From positions 10,119,871-10,183,870 of the forward strand of contig CM040451.1 in assembly GCA_022749755.1 (NCBI GenBank): DNA of 64,000 nucleotides. The letters are read 5' to 3'. A model generated the notes under the pieces. That model made no database searches. It had not been told where the DNA came from and was given only the letters and a program-made list of their open reading frames with translations. This document shows, one piece after another, positions 1 to 17,849 of the stretch. The stretch is from Azadirachta indica. Taxonomy: Eukaryota; Streptophyta; Magnoliopsida; Sapindales; Meliaceae. Positions within the stretch are counted from its first letter, which is position 1. The number at the start of each line of letters is the position of its first letter. The position numbers and the translations under genes were made by a program.

Positions 1-1566
1 CAAATTTTGTCTTCAACGCATTTTGATTTTCAGTTTCTGTTTTTCAAATACCAAGAAAACAGCACCAAATCCACCTTCTCCAAGCTTATTTGCAATGGAA
101 AATTATCTGTCGCAACTCTGATGGTGTTAAAAGTCGAATCGGAAGGATTCTGCTGTCTCAACTTCATTGACAAATTAATAACATTAACAAGTTAGCACAT
201 AGATATGCCAATTCATAACTGAAATAAAAATAATCAATCGTCCTTTTGGGAAAACACACTCAAAAGAGCTTGTAATGTTGATGAAAGTCTTAAGAGTTTT
301 TGTTCTCATTGTTGCAACTCTTATATCAGACTTAATTGAAGCGTACTTAAAGATAAACCAGCTTAAATTAAATTGATAGAGATGTTTGAAAAAAATGGTA
401 TAAACCTGTCGGCTGCCCCTTAATTCTGATATCTGGCCTTGGCTTCCTCCTCCTTAGAAGGACAAAAATGAAGGTAACTGACATGAAAATAATTGTTGAA
501 ACAACAATCACAATGGTTCCAGTTGCAATGCTTCCTTGATCATCTGCACAAAACAGACAAATTTAAATTATGTTACGTTACGAACAGAGATTAGTGTTGG
601 CTACAATTCAGCTTGTGGACCATTGCTTTAATCGAGAGCACTTCATACAAAAATTTGAAAGTAGTAAAGAAGGTTCAGCAAAAGAAATCTGCAGGTACAG
701 TAGAAAAAGAGGCAGAAAACAGAGAATTATTATACGACATTTGCACTACCCTTCACTGGTTAAAAGTTCAAAGTGGACTTACCAGGTGTGGTGTTACTTA
801 AAGGCGGAGGAGGAGTAGCAGAAGCTGCTGGAAGAGATGACTGTGCCGTATTATTGGCAATAGCATCATAAAAACAAATCCCAGCGAAAAATACAGTTAG
901 GTCTCTGGACAAAACCTCCTTGTTTCCCATGGCAACAACTCTGAAATTCAGCCACAGATTGACTTAGACAAATGTCACAATTACTCTTGGATATGTCTGA
1001 AGAGTACACTGCATTAGAGCATATATATTCGAAAATGATGACAAGTTTGAGCCTAGAAGAGCCTGAAGAAGCTTTGATCACCAATTGATCCATCAAATCT
1101 CCCAAATTTGGTCAAACTGCATCAAACTGGTTGTGATATTACCTGTATTATAGCCTTCATTCATAGGATTCAGCTCCAGTATTCCATAAAAAGAGCGGTT
1201 GGCATAGCGAATAATGCAGGGAGGATCCGCTCCCTATGAAATTGCTTCATTCTCGTTTGGGCACTTCGTTGTAATAGCTTGAATAGCAGAACCAACGCAG
1301 CTGGAACAAGTTTCTGGAGAAGAATCTCCTCGGCAAAGCGCAAGTGCATAAACTTTTTTGGGTTCTTGGCCAACCGTGACCGTGTAAAAACCACCATTTA
1401 CTGATACACTAGAAGCCAGAGATGAAAAGATATGATCGAGGTTTCTGCCGTAAGCACTGTTGGCTGTGAAGTTTCCTCCGTCGTAACAATATTCATGCTC
1501 TTGGGCAGTGGTAAGATCCATGTTGGTAAGAAGGAAAACAAGGCAAATTGATAAAAGCCATTTCAT
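1..1566 (-). pseudogene. CRK pseudogene 1, 5' part (runs off left edge)
   Basis: This is the 5' half of a cysteine-rich receptor-like kinase. Exon 1 (about 1566 down to 800) encodes a signal peptide (MKWLLSICLVFLLTNMDLTTAQ; an upstream ATG at 1590 is also possible) and two DUF26 domains. Exon 2 (about 545 to 415) encodes the transmembrane segment followed by RRRKPRP. Exon 3 (about 180 to 50) carries the glycine loop GEGGFGAVF. Lesions seen: a TAG at 1234-1236 where the paralogues have the Trp of EAIAWGAD; a 1-nt shift near 1097 after MQFDQIW; a deletion and shift before the second motif (near 1030-1040); and an extra T in exon 3 after RFDF plus a lost T soon after. The rest of the kinase lies outside the window. 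The number of lesions makes this a pseudogene rather than sequencing error. Confidence 0.85.
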
Positions 1567-1590
1567 GGTTTGGTGCAGATGAACCAACAT

Positions 1591-2312
1591 AAAAATTAGA
1601 TAAAGGAAGCGTTTAATATCCTTGCCTGGAGAGCCTCGATTGTTATCAATTCCATATATGTTCTTTTATTTACAGTTGTAAATAATCTCTGTTTCTCATT
1701 GCCATTACCCTTTGAAGAAGTTGACTGCACATGCCATTGCTTTTAGTAATTTTGTTGTTGGTCCTTTTTCATCTTACTTTTCGTAAAAAATGATATATTT
1801 ACGCGTTTCTTTATTTGCACCAGTTGGCCTTGGCTACAATTAATCTTTTAGAGTAGCAGAATTCTTCTAACCAAACAACAAGCTGACAGTGACCGGAGTG
1901 CTTGGCACAAATTTAAGAAGCTTAACCGTGATGTCTGGGCAAGGTACCGTATATTTAGCCGTGACAGAACATGAATTTAACCTTTAAGATTACCGAGGAC
2001 AATAAGTAGATGGTGTTGGAAGTTGACAATTGGCATTGACTTCGGGTAAAGAAAAAACAGAAGTTTGGAAAATGAACAACTATAAAGAACAAAACTAGGT
2101 GTTGCATTCGATACAGGAAGAAGTCCTCGGGACACTCAGTTTATTGCAGCACCGTAGCTATGTGAAGCACTGGAGGATGAGTTGCATTCCAATTAATGTT
2201 GCTTTAATTACATTGTATCAAAATTTAAGAACTCAAAGCAAAGACATAGTAGAGCAACTACATATGCTTCCATCCTCGAAACTCATCGAGAGTTTAGCTG
2301 AGTAATTGAAGC
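1591..2312. other. Intergenic between CRK pseudogene 1 and CRK2
   Basis: I see no gene here. The left part is the AT-rich upstream region of pseudogene 1. The right end (2283-2312) is the former 3' coding end of the CRK2 gene: beyond its TAG the frame would continue ASITQLNSR and then stop. A short open frame at 2099-2305 is antisense to that tail and has no recognisable similarity. Confidence 0.6.
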
Positions 2313-5105
<2,793 letters not shown>

Positions 5106-5300
5106 TCCGAAGTGTATGCCCGTGAAAATATTTTATGAAGATGAAATCATTTAGAATTTGGGAGACTAAAAGGTATATAGTCCGCCTAATGGATCGCTCG
5201 TTTTATTGCTTACTTTATTTCATGTATGATGTGTGAAACCAACAACGAATTGGTCGTGTCATTAATTTGCCAAATATGATGGGATACCGGCCCCACAAAA
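5106..5300 (-). promoter_or_regulatory. Proximal upstream region of CRK2 with TATA-like site
   Basis: On the minus strand a TATA-like ACTATATACC lies at about 5170-5179, some 65-75 bases before the ATG at 5105. That is a plausible core promoter distance. No transcript data are available. Confidence 0.4.
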
Positions 5301-5594
5301 TTATCGTGTTATTTGAAACCATTAATTAGAATATTACTAGTATTCTAAAATTAATATTTTAAATGAAATCACGCAAAAGTTGATTTATTACTTTTATATC
5401 GCTCGTGATCTTAATTTATCAAAATCATTTAGCATTAACATGTGAGCTGTAGAATAGTGACACGTTATTTATTTTTCACATCACTTGGACTAATCATTTT
5501 GAGATAGAAATTGAGAATTATATTATTACTTATCAGATTATTAATTACTTTAATTTAGTATAAAAATTTTATTTTATATCTAACAATACTGTAA

Positions 5595-6020
5595 AATTAA
5601 TAGGAAGAAACAATAAGATAAAGTTTGAATGAACTATTCAAAATTGAATGTGAATTTTTTAAGCATGATTTTGACAAATAATGCAGAAATACTATGTCAA
5701 TTATCAGATGATTGACTAAAATATTATAGATTAATGTAACTAATACGAAAAATAAAACTTCATAGAATTGTTTTGTGCCTATTCTTTTCAATCTCATTAT
5801 TGTAAAGGAAATGAGAAAAAAGAATAAGATCAGTTTGAATGAATTAATAAAAATTTAATATGAATTTTCAAGCATGACTTTGACAAGTCTTATTGCGGAA
5901 ATACTGTCTCACATATCACATGATAATTGAATGAATACTACACATAAAAGTCAACATATGGAAATTGGAAAATAAGACCTTATAGAATTAATAAATTGCG
6001 CCTATTCTTTCTAATCAATT
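5595..6020. repeat. Tandem pair of ~210-bp units, third copy upstream of CRK3
   Basis: Two diverged copies lie head to tail (about 5595-5805 and 5806-6020). Each runs from a stretch like AATAAGATCAGTTTGAATGA through a TTTGACAA core to TTGTGCCTATTCTTT. A third copy is at about 11210-11430, upstream of CRK3. They therefore belong to the duplicated CRK upstream sequence. Confidence 0.65.
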
Positions 6021-6080
6021 AATTATAATCCCAAATATCTCTTTCTCAAAGCAAACCTTTCAACTGAAAAGGTCTGCTTC

Positions 6081-6200
6081 ATATACCAAATTCACAATTT
6101 TTTTTTTTTCACCGTAAACCAAATTAACAATTTATTTTTCACCGTATGCATAATTGACCATTGTTTGTTTTCACCATATACCTAATTCACAATTATTTTT
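6081..6200. repeat. Short minisatellite upstream of CRK2
   Basis: Three to four degenerate copies of a ~33-38-bp unit, each containing CCAAATTCACAATT-like sequence followed by a T-run and CACCGTA. Confidence 0.6.
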
Positions 6201-7349
6201 ATTTGTCTATTATTTTATCTTTAGTCTAATAGGTGCACAAATAAGTAAAATTTGTATGATTTGAGGAAATAAAGAAAAGATAGAGTTCCCAAACTCAAAA
6301 TTTTTAACCGGAGAACTGATTAAGAGAAGTTCTCAGGTTAAGAGAAGCTAAGTAAATTATTAACCAAGGATCTGTTATCATTATTGCTCAATATATGATG
6401 ATGTCATAGGTGGAGAATCATGTTTTCATGGACAAATATATTATTGTAGCGAGAGCTTAGAGAAGGAGAAAGAGAATAATTTGAAAGTAGTTAGAGAAAG
6501 TAGCGAAGAGTAAAGCAGTCTGAAGACACCTTAACTCAGTAGAATGTGGAAAATAGAGAGAAGTTTCTGTCTTTCGTCTTTCCTTTCTTTTTGTATTCTC
6601 TTCTTTTACCTCTCTTTGCCCTCATCCTGCCTCAGTGTCATTATTTCATTGCAGGTTCTGTACACTGGAGGACTAAACGGGATTTTACATCTTCACAATA
6701 GCTTAATGAGGCAGTTCTCATATTGACTAGGTTTCAATCCCCTCTACCTCATTTCATAGTACTATCTTCTCCAATCTTTTCCCTTTAATTTTTATCAGCT
6801 TTCTCTTTATCACATGGAGCCCTCAAAACGGCTATAATTTCTACCTTTCATTCACTGTTCCATGTGTCCTCTACCGACATAAAGCTCCCATTTTTCTCAC
6901 TTCTAGATTTTGAGGTAGATACCATTTTTGTTAATGATTGGTTAAATTGTAATTCTAAGATATCTTTCTATTACACTTACGTTTATCGTGAAGGTAATAA
7001 AGTTGTAAATACGATGATAAATTTTAGATTTTATTTTTTAGGTTCTACTTGGTTCAAACACTCCTCAATCTTCTTTTTAAAGATTGTGGGGGTAGTTTTT
7101 CAATTTTAAATTTTCATGATTTTGTTTTATTTACCTTTTTTTAAGCAACTTGATGTCTTATTCTCCCTTTCTACTTTATAGTTATCTTTCTTTTTCTTTA
7201 AAATATCCTTCAAATGAGGTTCTTAAAATACTAATAATAATAATAATAATGGACTTACCTCTTGAGACGTTGATATGCTTAAATATTCGTGACAGTGCAA
7301 TTCGGACCATTTTAAAACTCCGAAGGATTTAAGTCGTGGTCACTTTTGC

Positions 7350-7480
7350 ATGTCTTCCAGTGATAAAAGTCATCTGACCAAGTAAGTTGAAGTTGACGGG
7401 GGGACTGGGACAAATCAAGCTGAGATGTGGATGCGGTTCTAAGTATTTGGTCAGATGACTTGCTTTTATCGGACGAGTTT
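7350..7480. repeat. Imperfect inverted repeat / potential hairpin
   Basis: GATAAAAGTCATCTGACCAA at 7362-7381 is matched by its reverse complement at 7447-7470, interrupted by four extra bases. Weaker pairing extends on both sides of the arms. The spacer is about 65 bases. It could be a fold-back element remnant or a small hairpin RNA source; the sequence alone does not decide. Confidence 0.5.
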
Positions 7481-8028
7481 GGGGTCACATCACAGAGCCG
7501 TGTTTGTCCCGCCAAACACATGTTGTCGGTCAGTTAGAATTATGCGTCCAAATAATATGTATAATGTATATACACTATTTTCAGTCATTACATCAATTAA
7601 CTTCTTTTAAATAGTTAAAATTCTACTTCACATGCATGCATATTAATTATAAAATATTTATTTTAAACTATTAAAAATACATAGGTCAAATAGTTAGAAA
7701 AATTGTACAATAATTTAAATTAATATATTAGATTAATTAGAATACACTAATCTACATACAAATTTAATCTTAGTTATTAGAAGTACATTTGATGTCATAA
7801 TTTACATAAAAAAATAAAAAATAAAAATAAAGCGCCACAGATGTCGCTCATATATAATAGAATCTTAAATTCAATGGCGAGTTGTGTTTGACAAAACCAA
7901 TATAATGACATTATTTCTTTGAAATAGTAATTAATAATGGTGCTTTACTCAAAATGTATCAAAAAGTTTGAGACTCAAACCAGAGACATATTTGAGAACC
8001 AACATTTATATGCTTCCACCGTCGAAAC

Positions 8029-10801
<2,773 letters not shown>

Positions 10802-11728
10802 TCTCAGTTTTATTCAAACGAAAATATTTTTGCGAAGATGAAATGGTACGGAATTTGTGGAAGTAAAACGTGTATGGTCTCCGTGGATTACTCGTTTCAT
10901 TATAAGTTATGCCACAAAGAGTTATCGAGTGCGAATATTGTTTCATTGGATACATGTTTCAAATATGATGTGTGACGTCCGACAAATTTGTCATTGGTGT
11001 TATAAATTAAATTAATATATAAAATAATATGATAGTAATTAGTCAACTCACACCTCAAAATTTTAACCTATAATATTCCTATTAAAATGATATCAATTTT
11101 TGCATCACTTAGAAGTATTAATTTTGAGATATAAATTGGAAAGTACACCATTATTGATCATCTTATTAATTCTTTTAATTTATATAGAATTTTTATTCTA
11201 ATCCCCCGCGTTACTGTAAAGGAAATGAGACAAAATAGTAAGATCAATTTGAATAAATTAATCAAAATTTAATATGAATTTTTTAAACTTAGACTTTGCC
11301 AAATAATGCAGAAATACTTTGTCAAGTATCACAAAATTGACTGAAATTAATACTATACAATAAAGTCAAGTAGTCAACAATATGGAAAATAAAACTTCAC
11401 AGAATTAATTGTGCCTATTCTGTCCAATCAATTTATAATGCCAAATTTCTCTTTCTCAAACCAAACCATTCAACTGAAAAGGACTGCATCGTATACCAAA
11501 TTCACAGTTGTTTTTTATGAAGAACAAACTAACATGTCGTCCATGAAAAATGGAAACAACGGCATGTAGGTTTAAAATAAAATATATGAAGGACGAGTTG
11601 TGTTTGACAAAACCAATAGAACGACATTATACCATTCAATTAGTGTTGGTTTACTTAAATTGAATCAAATTTAAGAACTCAAAGCAAAGACATATTAGAG
11701 CACCAAAATATGCTTTCATCGTTGAAAC
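10802..11728. other. Intergenic, upstream of CRK3
   Basis: No gene is seen. It holds the proximal upstream region of CRK3 and a third copy of the ~210-bp unit (about 11210-11430) that is duplicated upstream of CRK2. Confidence 0.55.
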
Positions 11729-14700
11729 TCAACGATGGTTTAGCTGAGTAACTGAAGCCTCATTCACAGAGCATATGTCAGATTCACTATTAGATTGATC
11801 AGACACAGCCGAGTGAATAAAATATGTAGGTTGTGAGGGTACCAGGAGGGACAGAGATCTTGTAAACATGAGAACAACTGAAGCCATGGTTGGTCTGTTT
11901 GCTACATTTTCCTGAACACGTAGTAATCCGATTCAGAAGCATCTCAACACATCATCATCATCAGACTCAACCTTCAACCTGGGATCTATTATCTTTGCAG
12001 CTGTCCCTTCCTTCCAGTTATTCCGTGTCTGCAAAAGTTAAACAATGTGCACGTAGAAGAGTTAAGAGGATTCATATTTTTCAAAATCTTAGTGTTACAG
12101 GATCTGTGATATTGATCAATAATCTTGTTTGTCTTCGTGAAATGAAAATATCCTTACATAAGTTACTAGGTCCTCTGCTTCTTCGTCTCCTTTGCAAAAA
12201 CAACTGTTTTTTTTTTATCACTGATTATTTCCAAGACCAACACGCCAAAGCTGAAAACATCAGACTTGACTGAAAAGTGCCCACGCTTTACATACTCCGG
12301 AGCCATGTACCCACTGAAAAGACTAAAATATTCCTGATTATAAGCAGGTAATCTATCTTGCACTGCATTAAGGTGAAATGATGTACATATGCTTACAAGG
12401 TCCCCACGATTCTACTGGTATTGCCTTGAGTCTGATCCATGTCGAATAGCCTTGCCATTCCAAATTCTGAAATTTTGAGATTCATTTCCTCATCCAAGAG
12501 AATGTTGCTGGCTTTGAGATCGTTGCGAATGATTCCTGGAATCTTCATGGAGGTAAAGAATCCCTCTAGCTATGCCAACTATGATTTTGTAACGCATTTC
12601 CCAATCCAGTTGTAAATGCTTGATTGGATCTATATAAATTCACGAAAAGGATAGAACGTAATTAAATTACAAAATACCTGTTACAAGCTGAACTACATAC
12701 AGAGTGCTATGCTTAGTCACTAGAATACTATTTTTTATGAAAATGAGAGAAAAAAATCAGTCTACAAGCATACCAAATATGAAGTTATCTAGGCTTGAGT
12801 TAGGCACAAATTCATAAATAAGAAGTCTTTCATTTCCCTTCAGGCAGAAACCTGGAAGCCTAACCAAATTTCTATGTTGAAGCATGGTCAGTACGAGGAC
12901 TTCATTTTTAAATTATAGTTCTTGTCCTAAATCTCTTGACAGCCTCTTAACCGATATATCGCGCCCATTAGGAAGCTTACCCTGAAATCAATCGACAACA
13001 TTAACAGAATTTGCACAAGTATTTGAACGTAGCACATTTCGAGTAAATATTGCTACTTCATTTTTACTGGTTAATGTATTACCTTGTACACAACGCCAAA
13101 TCCACCTTGTCCAACATTATTATCAACAGAAAAGTTGTTCGTTGCAACTCTGATATGCTGAAGTCGAATTGAAAGGGTTCCACAGTTTCAATTCTATCTG
13201 CATCTTAAGTCATATTTTAAAGCACAAACACATACCAATTAATAATACGAAAAAGTTGATCAGGAAAAACCAGCATAAAATGGATGTTTCAAATCGCTGA
13301 CTTGTTTGAATGAATTTTAGGGTTCAAGCTGGCGATCATAGAAATATATCAAATTCTCATCTAAAATTTCTAATAAATAGCCCTGACCTCATGTTGATAG
13401 TGACATGAAGAGAATTTAAAATATATATATATATATATATATATTGCGAAACCTGATGCTTAATAATCAGATAAAGTTAGTTGGAAAAATTAGGTGGTTA
13501 GTTCATTAAGGAAGTTGATGAGCTGGAAGAGGACTGCTGAGCTGGAAAAGAAGTTGCAAGTGTTCATAACAGATTTAAGAATTCTGTTATGACAGTTAGT
13601 TATTGATTCCTTCAGCAGGCAGAATCTATATATATATATATATATATATATAAGAATACTCCTGCTAAGGGAGTCATTCTTTTTACATTTTTTCAGTTAT
13701 CTGAATTTGCAAGGTTGTACCTTATTTCAGTTGTAATTCAAAAGGGTCATGCTAGCTTTCTTGGCTAACCTATGTATCTGTAGTTTTCCCCATGGCTAAT
13801 AAAATCTGTAGTTGATCTCTTTCACCGGTGGATGTAAGCTTGCCAAGTTGAACCACATAATCCTTGTTTGTTTTCTCATTTTTCCTCCTACTCTTTTCTT
13901 GATTTATGTTAGATTGAAGTCAGTAAAACTGCCATCTCTTGCATCTGTGAATTGGTAACATAAATAGGGAAGTTGTTGATCTTGACGAAATAGAAGAAAA
14001 CTCCACATATATTTTATCTCTTGCTTACTTCTGCTGTCCTGCTTGAACTTTCTCATGTGTAAAATGCCATAGGTGAAGGAAACAAGTGTCATGAAGCTAA
14101 TTGCAGAAACAACAATAATTGCAACAGATCGAAAAGCAATCTTTCCGCTGACTGCAGAAACCAGAAAAGTTAGCTCATAAAATTTATTGCTTGAATTCGA
14201 AATTTATTGGAATATTATATATGAAAGGATAGATGGCAGTAACAGAAATTCATTGCTGAGAAGGAATTTTAGTGTGTGCAAACCTTTGGTGATTTTCTCA
14301 TTAGTTAACTCCGGGGGAAGAATACTAGGAGCAGTTGAGGGGGGGATACCAGGTTCAGGCAGGGAAGTCTGCAAAAGAGGTTCTGTAGTTCTGTTAAAGA
14401 AGCGAAAAATCTCCCAGCGAAAAATACAATTAGGTCTCTCAACAACGCCTCCTTGCTTCCCGTGGCAACAACTTTAACAGAAAAGCGCAGATCGATGCAA
14501 ACAAGTTTCACAGTCACTCCGGGATATATCTTGGCTACACTGCATCAATGCATATATCGTCCGGGAATATGTTAAATTTGCTTCTCCAGTAGCAAATTTA
14601 AGCCTAGAAGAGCCCACGGAGGCCTTTTTCACTAACCCTTCCATCAAACTCTCCCAGGTGTGATTGAACTGTGTCAAATTCCATGTAATACTCTCCAAAT

Positions 14701-15133
14701 TTGAGCCCACATTTGTAGGAGAAAGCTCCAGTTTTCCTACAAAATAGCCGTCTGCATAGCGTACAATACATGGAAGATCTGCTCCCCATGCAATTCCTTC
14801 CTTTTGGTTGGGACACTTGCTCATAATATCTTTGCTTGCAGAATTGACACAGCTAGCACAACCTGCTGAAGAAGAATCTCCTCTGCAAAGTGCAAGAGCA
14901 TAAACTTTATTTGGGGTCTTGGCCAATGCTTGCAGCGTAGAAACCGCCATTGATTATCACTTTGGAAGCCAGAGATGAGAGGATGGCGTAACGGTTCTCG
15001 ATATAGGCACTACTATTTGCGATGTTCCCTGTGCTGTCATCACATTCTTGGCCATTGATGAAAGTATCAATGTTATAATCATACAAGAGAGGATTAAAGG
15101 CAAATTTTTCAAGCCAATTGCTCGGTTATGCAT
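11729..15133 (-). pseudogene. CRK pseudogene 4
   Basis: Full-length relative of the two intact CRKs, with all seven exons recognisable but many lesions. Exon 1 starts at 15133 (MHNRAIGLKN). It loses one base in the signal peptide near 15075, gains one C near 14914 in the GQDPNKVYA region, and reads a TAA just before SCCHGKQGG near 14475. Exon 3 lost two bases in the DFS-TI segment near 13165. In exon 5 the catalytic HRDLK region is rearranged to IRND by a small deletion near 12525. Exon 6 is shifted in a T-run near 12210. Exon 7 has a TGA in the MRCIQIG segment near 11935 and has lost the first conserved Trp. The C-terminus still reads SVNEASVTQLNHR, which shows the ancestral Glu codon lost in the CRK at 2313-5105. 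Intron 2 carries an insertion of about 590 bases. Confidence 0.92.
13405..14005. mobile_element. Probable solo LTR (copia-like) with (TA)n tracts in intron 2 of CRK pseudogene 4
   Basis: Compared with introns 2 of the two intact CRKs, about 590 bases are extra here. The insert carries TA microsatellites (about 13421-13443 and 13629-13653) and a segment around 13825-13860 (CACCGGTGGATGTAAGC then TTGCCAAGTTGAACCAC). That segment resembles the R-U5 end of plant Ty1/copia LTRs. I could not fix exact ends or a target-site duplication. Confidence 0.5.
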
Positions 15134-16635
15134 TCTCAGTTCTATTCAAACAAAAATATTTTTGCGAAAACGAAATAATACAGAATTTGTGGAAGTAAAA
15201 CGTTTATGTTCTCATGGATCACTCGTTTCATTGTATGTTAAATGTTAAGATATTCCAATTCCATATACTGTGTGTAACGCTAACGCCCGATAAAGAGACA
15301 TCAAGTGCGAATATTGTTTCATTGCATATATATTTCAGATATGATGTGTGACACCCGACAAAATTGTCGTCTCATTTGCGGTTATTAATTATACACTAAA
15401 TTAATAAATGAAATAATATAATAGCAGTAAACCATCTTTTACGTCGAAATCAATTAATATTACATACGAGTGACAAATTATATTACTTAAAATATTGGCT
15501 GTTATCTTTTTATATTTTTTTTCACACAAGATTTTATACAAAATTTCAACCAATAAATTATAATTATTTCAATACTAAAAATGAGATAAATTATGAATGA
15601 ATGATGTTATTGCCAACTTCCATCAAATTACTTTTGGAAAATCACTTTGTTATTTATAATTTTAACATTAATTAAAATTAGATAAAAAATTTATTTAATT
15701 AAACTCATATATTTTAATTCATATTAAATATTCTGTACACCCAATTATAAGTATAATTCATTAGTACTTTTAATTATCATAATTTTTTATTTTTAAACCT
15801 TAAATAAAATAATAAATTTATACTCTTTCGAAACTCAATCTATTCATTCGATGGTACAAAAAAACTCTTAGTAGATAGGCCCAGTTACTAGCTGTGGTCC
15901 AAAAGTATTGTCGCTCTACGGCCGAACCTGTTTATCAGTATTCCTTTCTTCACTACAAGCTTTCTTGTACGCCGAAGCCCGCACCATGGGTGGAGATCCA
16001 AGAAGACTTTTTGTAAGCCCTTCGATAAGGATATTGGGGTTTGGATAAAATTAGATAATCATCATTGAATGTGTTCTATCCTCTATTAAAACTTAATTCA
16101 GTATTGAGGCAAAGCCACGATTGCCGTAGGATAAAAGTTCTAAATATCAGATGTTAATCACAAAATGAATGGATTTTACAAAAAATTTGTATTACCAAAC
16201 ATTTATTGAGCTTTGTTTTCAAAACATATTAAAAATATTGTTTGCAACTCTTTTGTATCATCTAATCAGTAAAAATGAACTAGTCGAATAATAACAATTG
16301 TTATTATAATGACTTGGTTTTTGATCAAATTGGTTGTAGATTATCGTCATCAGTCAATAAGTCTTTTACACTCGAGCAAACATAAAATGGTGACTACATA
16401 AACCTTTAATAAGGCAAGAAAAATCTTGGAACCAAGAAGAAGATCATTCAATGCATACGACAATACGAGTGTTAACTCTTCTTATACGTTGGGGTGACCA
16501 TTCGATTATTCAAAAGACTAACTGATCATCTCAAACCAACTTATCCCATCCAGAACAGAGAAAATTCCTCATTTTGGTATTTTAAAAACCCAAAACACAA
16601 CAGAGAGTGAGAGTACTAAACCAAATTAGCTAGCA
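15134..16635. other. Intergenic: divergent upstream regions of CRK pseudogene 4 (minus) and gene A (plus)
   Basis: No gene is seen. From about 15480 to 16630 the sequence matches 50220-51400, upstream of A'. Part of it (about 15500-16300) also matches, inverted, 32900-33750. This is the conserved upstream module of the A-type genes. Confidence 0.6.
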
Positions 16636-17849
16636 ATGTCGTCTTCAAGAGTATTGCCTTTCTTCTTTTGCACCATGTTGTTACACCTTGTTGCTCTCAC
16701 CAGTGCCCAGCAAGATGAGCCACTGGACACTATCTGTTCAGGAAATGAGGGCAACTTCACCACCAATAGTACCTACCAAGCAAACCTCAACCAACTCCTC
16801 TCCTCCCTCTCCTCTAACACTAAAATCGATTATGGATTTTACAATGCCTCCTGCGGCCGAGATCTCAATCAAGTTAATGCAATGGCACTTTGTAGAGGAG
16901 ATGTTAAGCCGGACAGCTGAAGCAGTTGCATCAACGCTTCTACTCTTGAGCTCCCAAAACGTTGTCCAAGCGAAAAGGAGGCTTTTATATGGTATGATAA
17001 TTGTATGTTAAGGTACTCAAACCGCTTCTTCTTTGGCAACATGGAATTCGGGCCTCGGTTCTTGATGTATAACACAAAAAACGTGTCGGACCCGAACACC
17101 TTCAATAAGACTGTAGGAACCTTGTTGGATGGCTTGAAAAATAAAGCAGCCTCCGGTGATTCTCATCGTAAGTTTGCAACAGGAAATGCAAGCACGCCAA
17201 ACTCTCAAACAATATATGCACTTGTGCAGTGTACTCCTGATTTGTCTATGCAGCAATGCGGTGAGTGCCTCAATAATGCCACTGCGTTGCTTCCGCAGTG
17301 TTGTAATGGAAGACAAGGAGGGCGAGTTATCGCACCCAGTTGTAATTTTCGGTACGAAATTGATCGTTTCTATGAGGATACAGGTAATGGGTCCTCGATA
17401 TCAACATCACCAACACCAGCATCTGAGCCGCCTGCATCACCAGATGAATCTCCTCCACCAGCAACATCACCACCACCAACATCTCAGCCACCAGCATCAC
17501 CAACAGCTCAGCCGCCGGTATCACAATCTCCGCCTCCATCGCCAACCAATTCCGCGAAACAAGAAGGTGCTATTTATGATCTCAGTTTAGAAATTTTTAA
17601 AAAAACCTTTTTCTTTTAGTTTTACAAACAATATTTTCTTAATCAAACTTCATTTCTGGCTTTTGCAGGAAAGGCGAGTCATCTTGTCCAGGTTTAAGTT
17701 ACACTGTTACTTTCGCAATATTTATAATCAGTATCTGCATATTTTTGAGGTCTCAGAAATCGAAGCCACAGTGGAAGAAATTGAATACCATGTTTAATTT
17801 TCATGTTACGCAAGTATTTTCGAATCAAAGATCATCTCCTTTGAAATAA
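16636..17849 (+). pseudogene. Gene A: DUF26 kinase-less CRK-like gene with one nonsense codon
   Basis: Near-identical paralogue of the intact gene at 51410. It encodes a signal peptide (1-~24), two DUF26 domains and a Pro/Ser-rich linker with one to two copies of the SPPPTSQPPASP-type unit. Exon 1 is 16636-17566, ending at a GT donor. A second exon follows from 17669 or 17674. Codon 95 is TGA (16918-16920) where A' has TGC. It hits the second cysteine of C-X8-C-X2-C, through a CC-to-AA change that also alters the next codon. Downstream of it the frame stays open through the second DUF26 domain (17005-17566). Using the acceptor at 17674, the frame reads through a hydrophobic segment (FAIFIISICIFL) and stops at 17847-17849. 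No kinase exon follows. It could be a recent pseudogene, an allelic null, or translated from a downstream ATG. Confidence 0.8.

Larger units (their letters stand above)
5300..8028. other. Intergenic AT-rich region between CRK2 and CRK3
   Basis: No gene is recognised. It contains a duplicated ~210-bp unit (5595-6020), a short minisatellite (6081-6200) and an imperfect inverted repeat (about 7350-7480) inside a locally GC-richer island; these are listed separately. The small open frames (6544-6726, 6864-7109, 7150-7332) have no family features and look random. Confidence 0.55.

Noticed and set aside
570..818. Short plus-strand frames over CRK pseudogene 1
   Set aside because: They are antisense to the intron and transmembrane exon region of the pseudogene and have no independent support.
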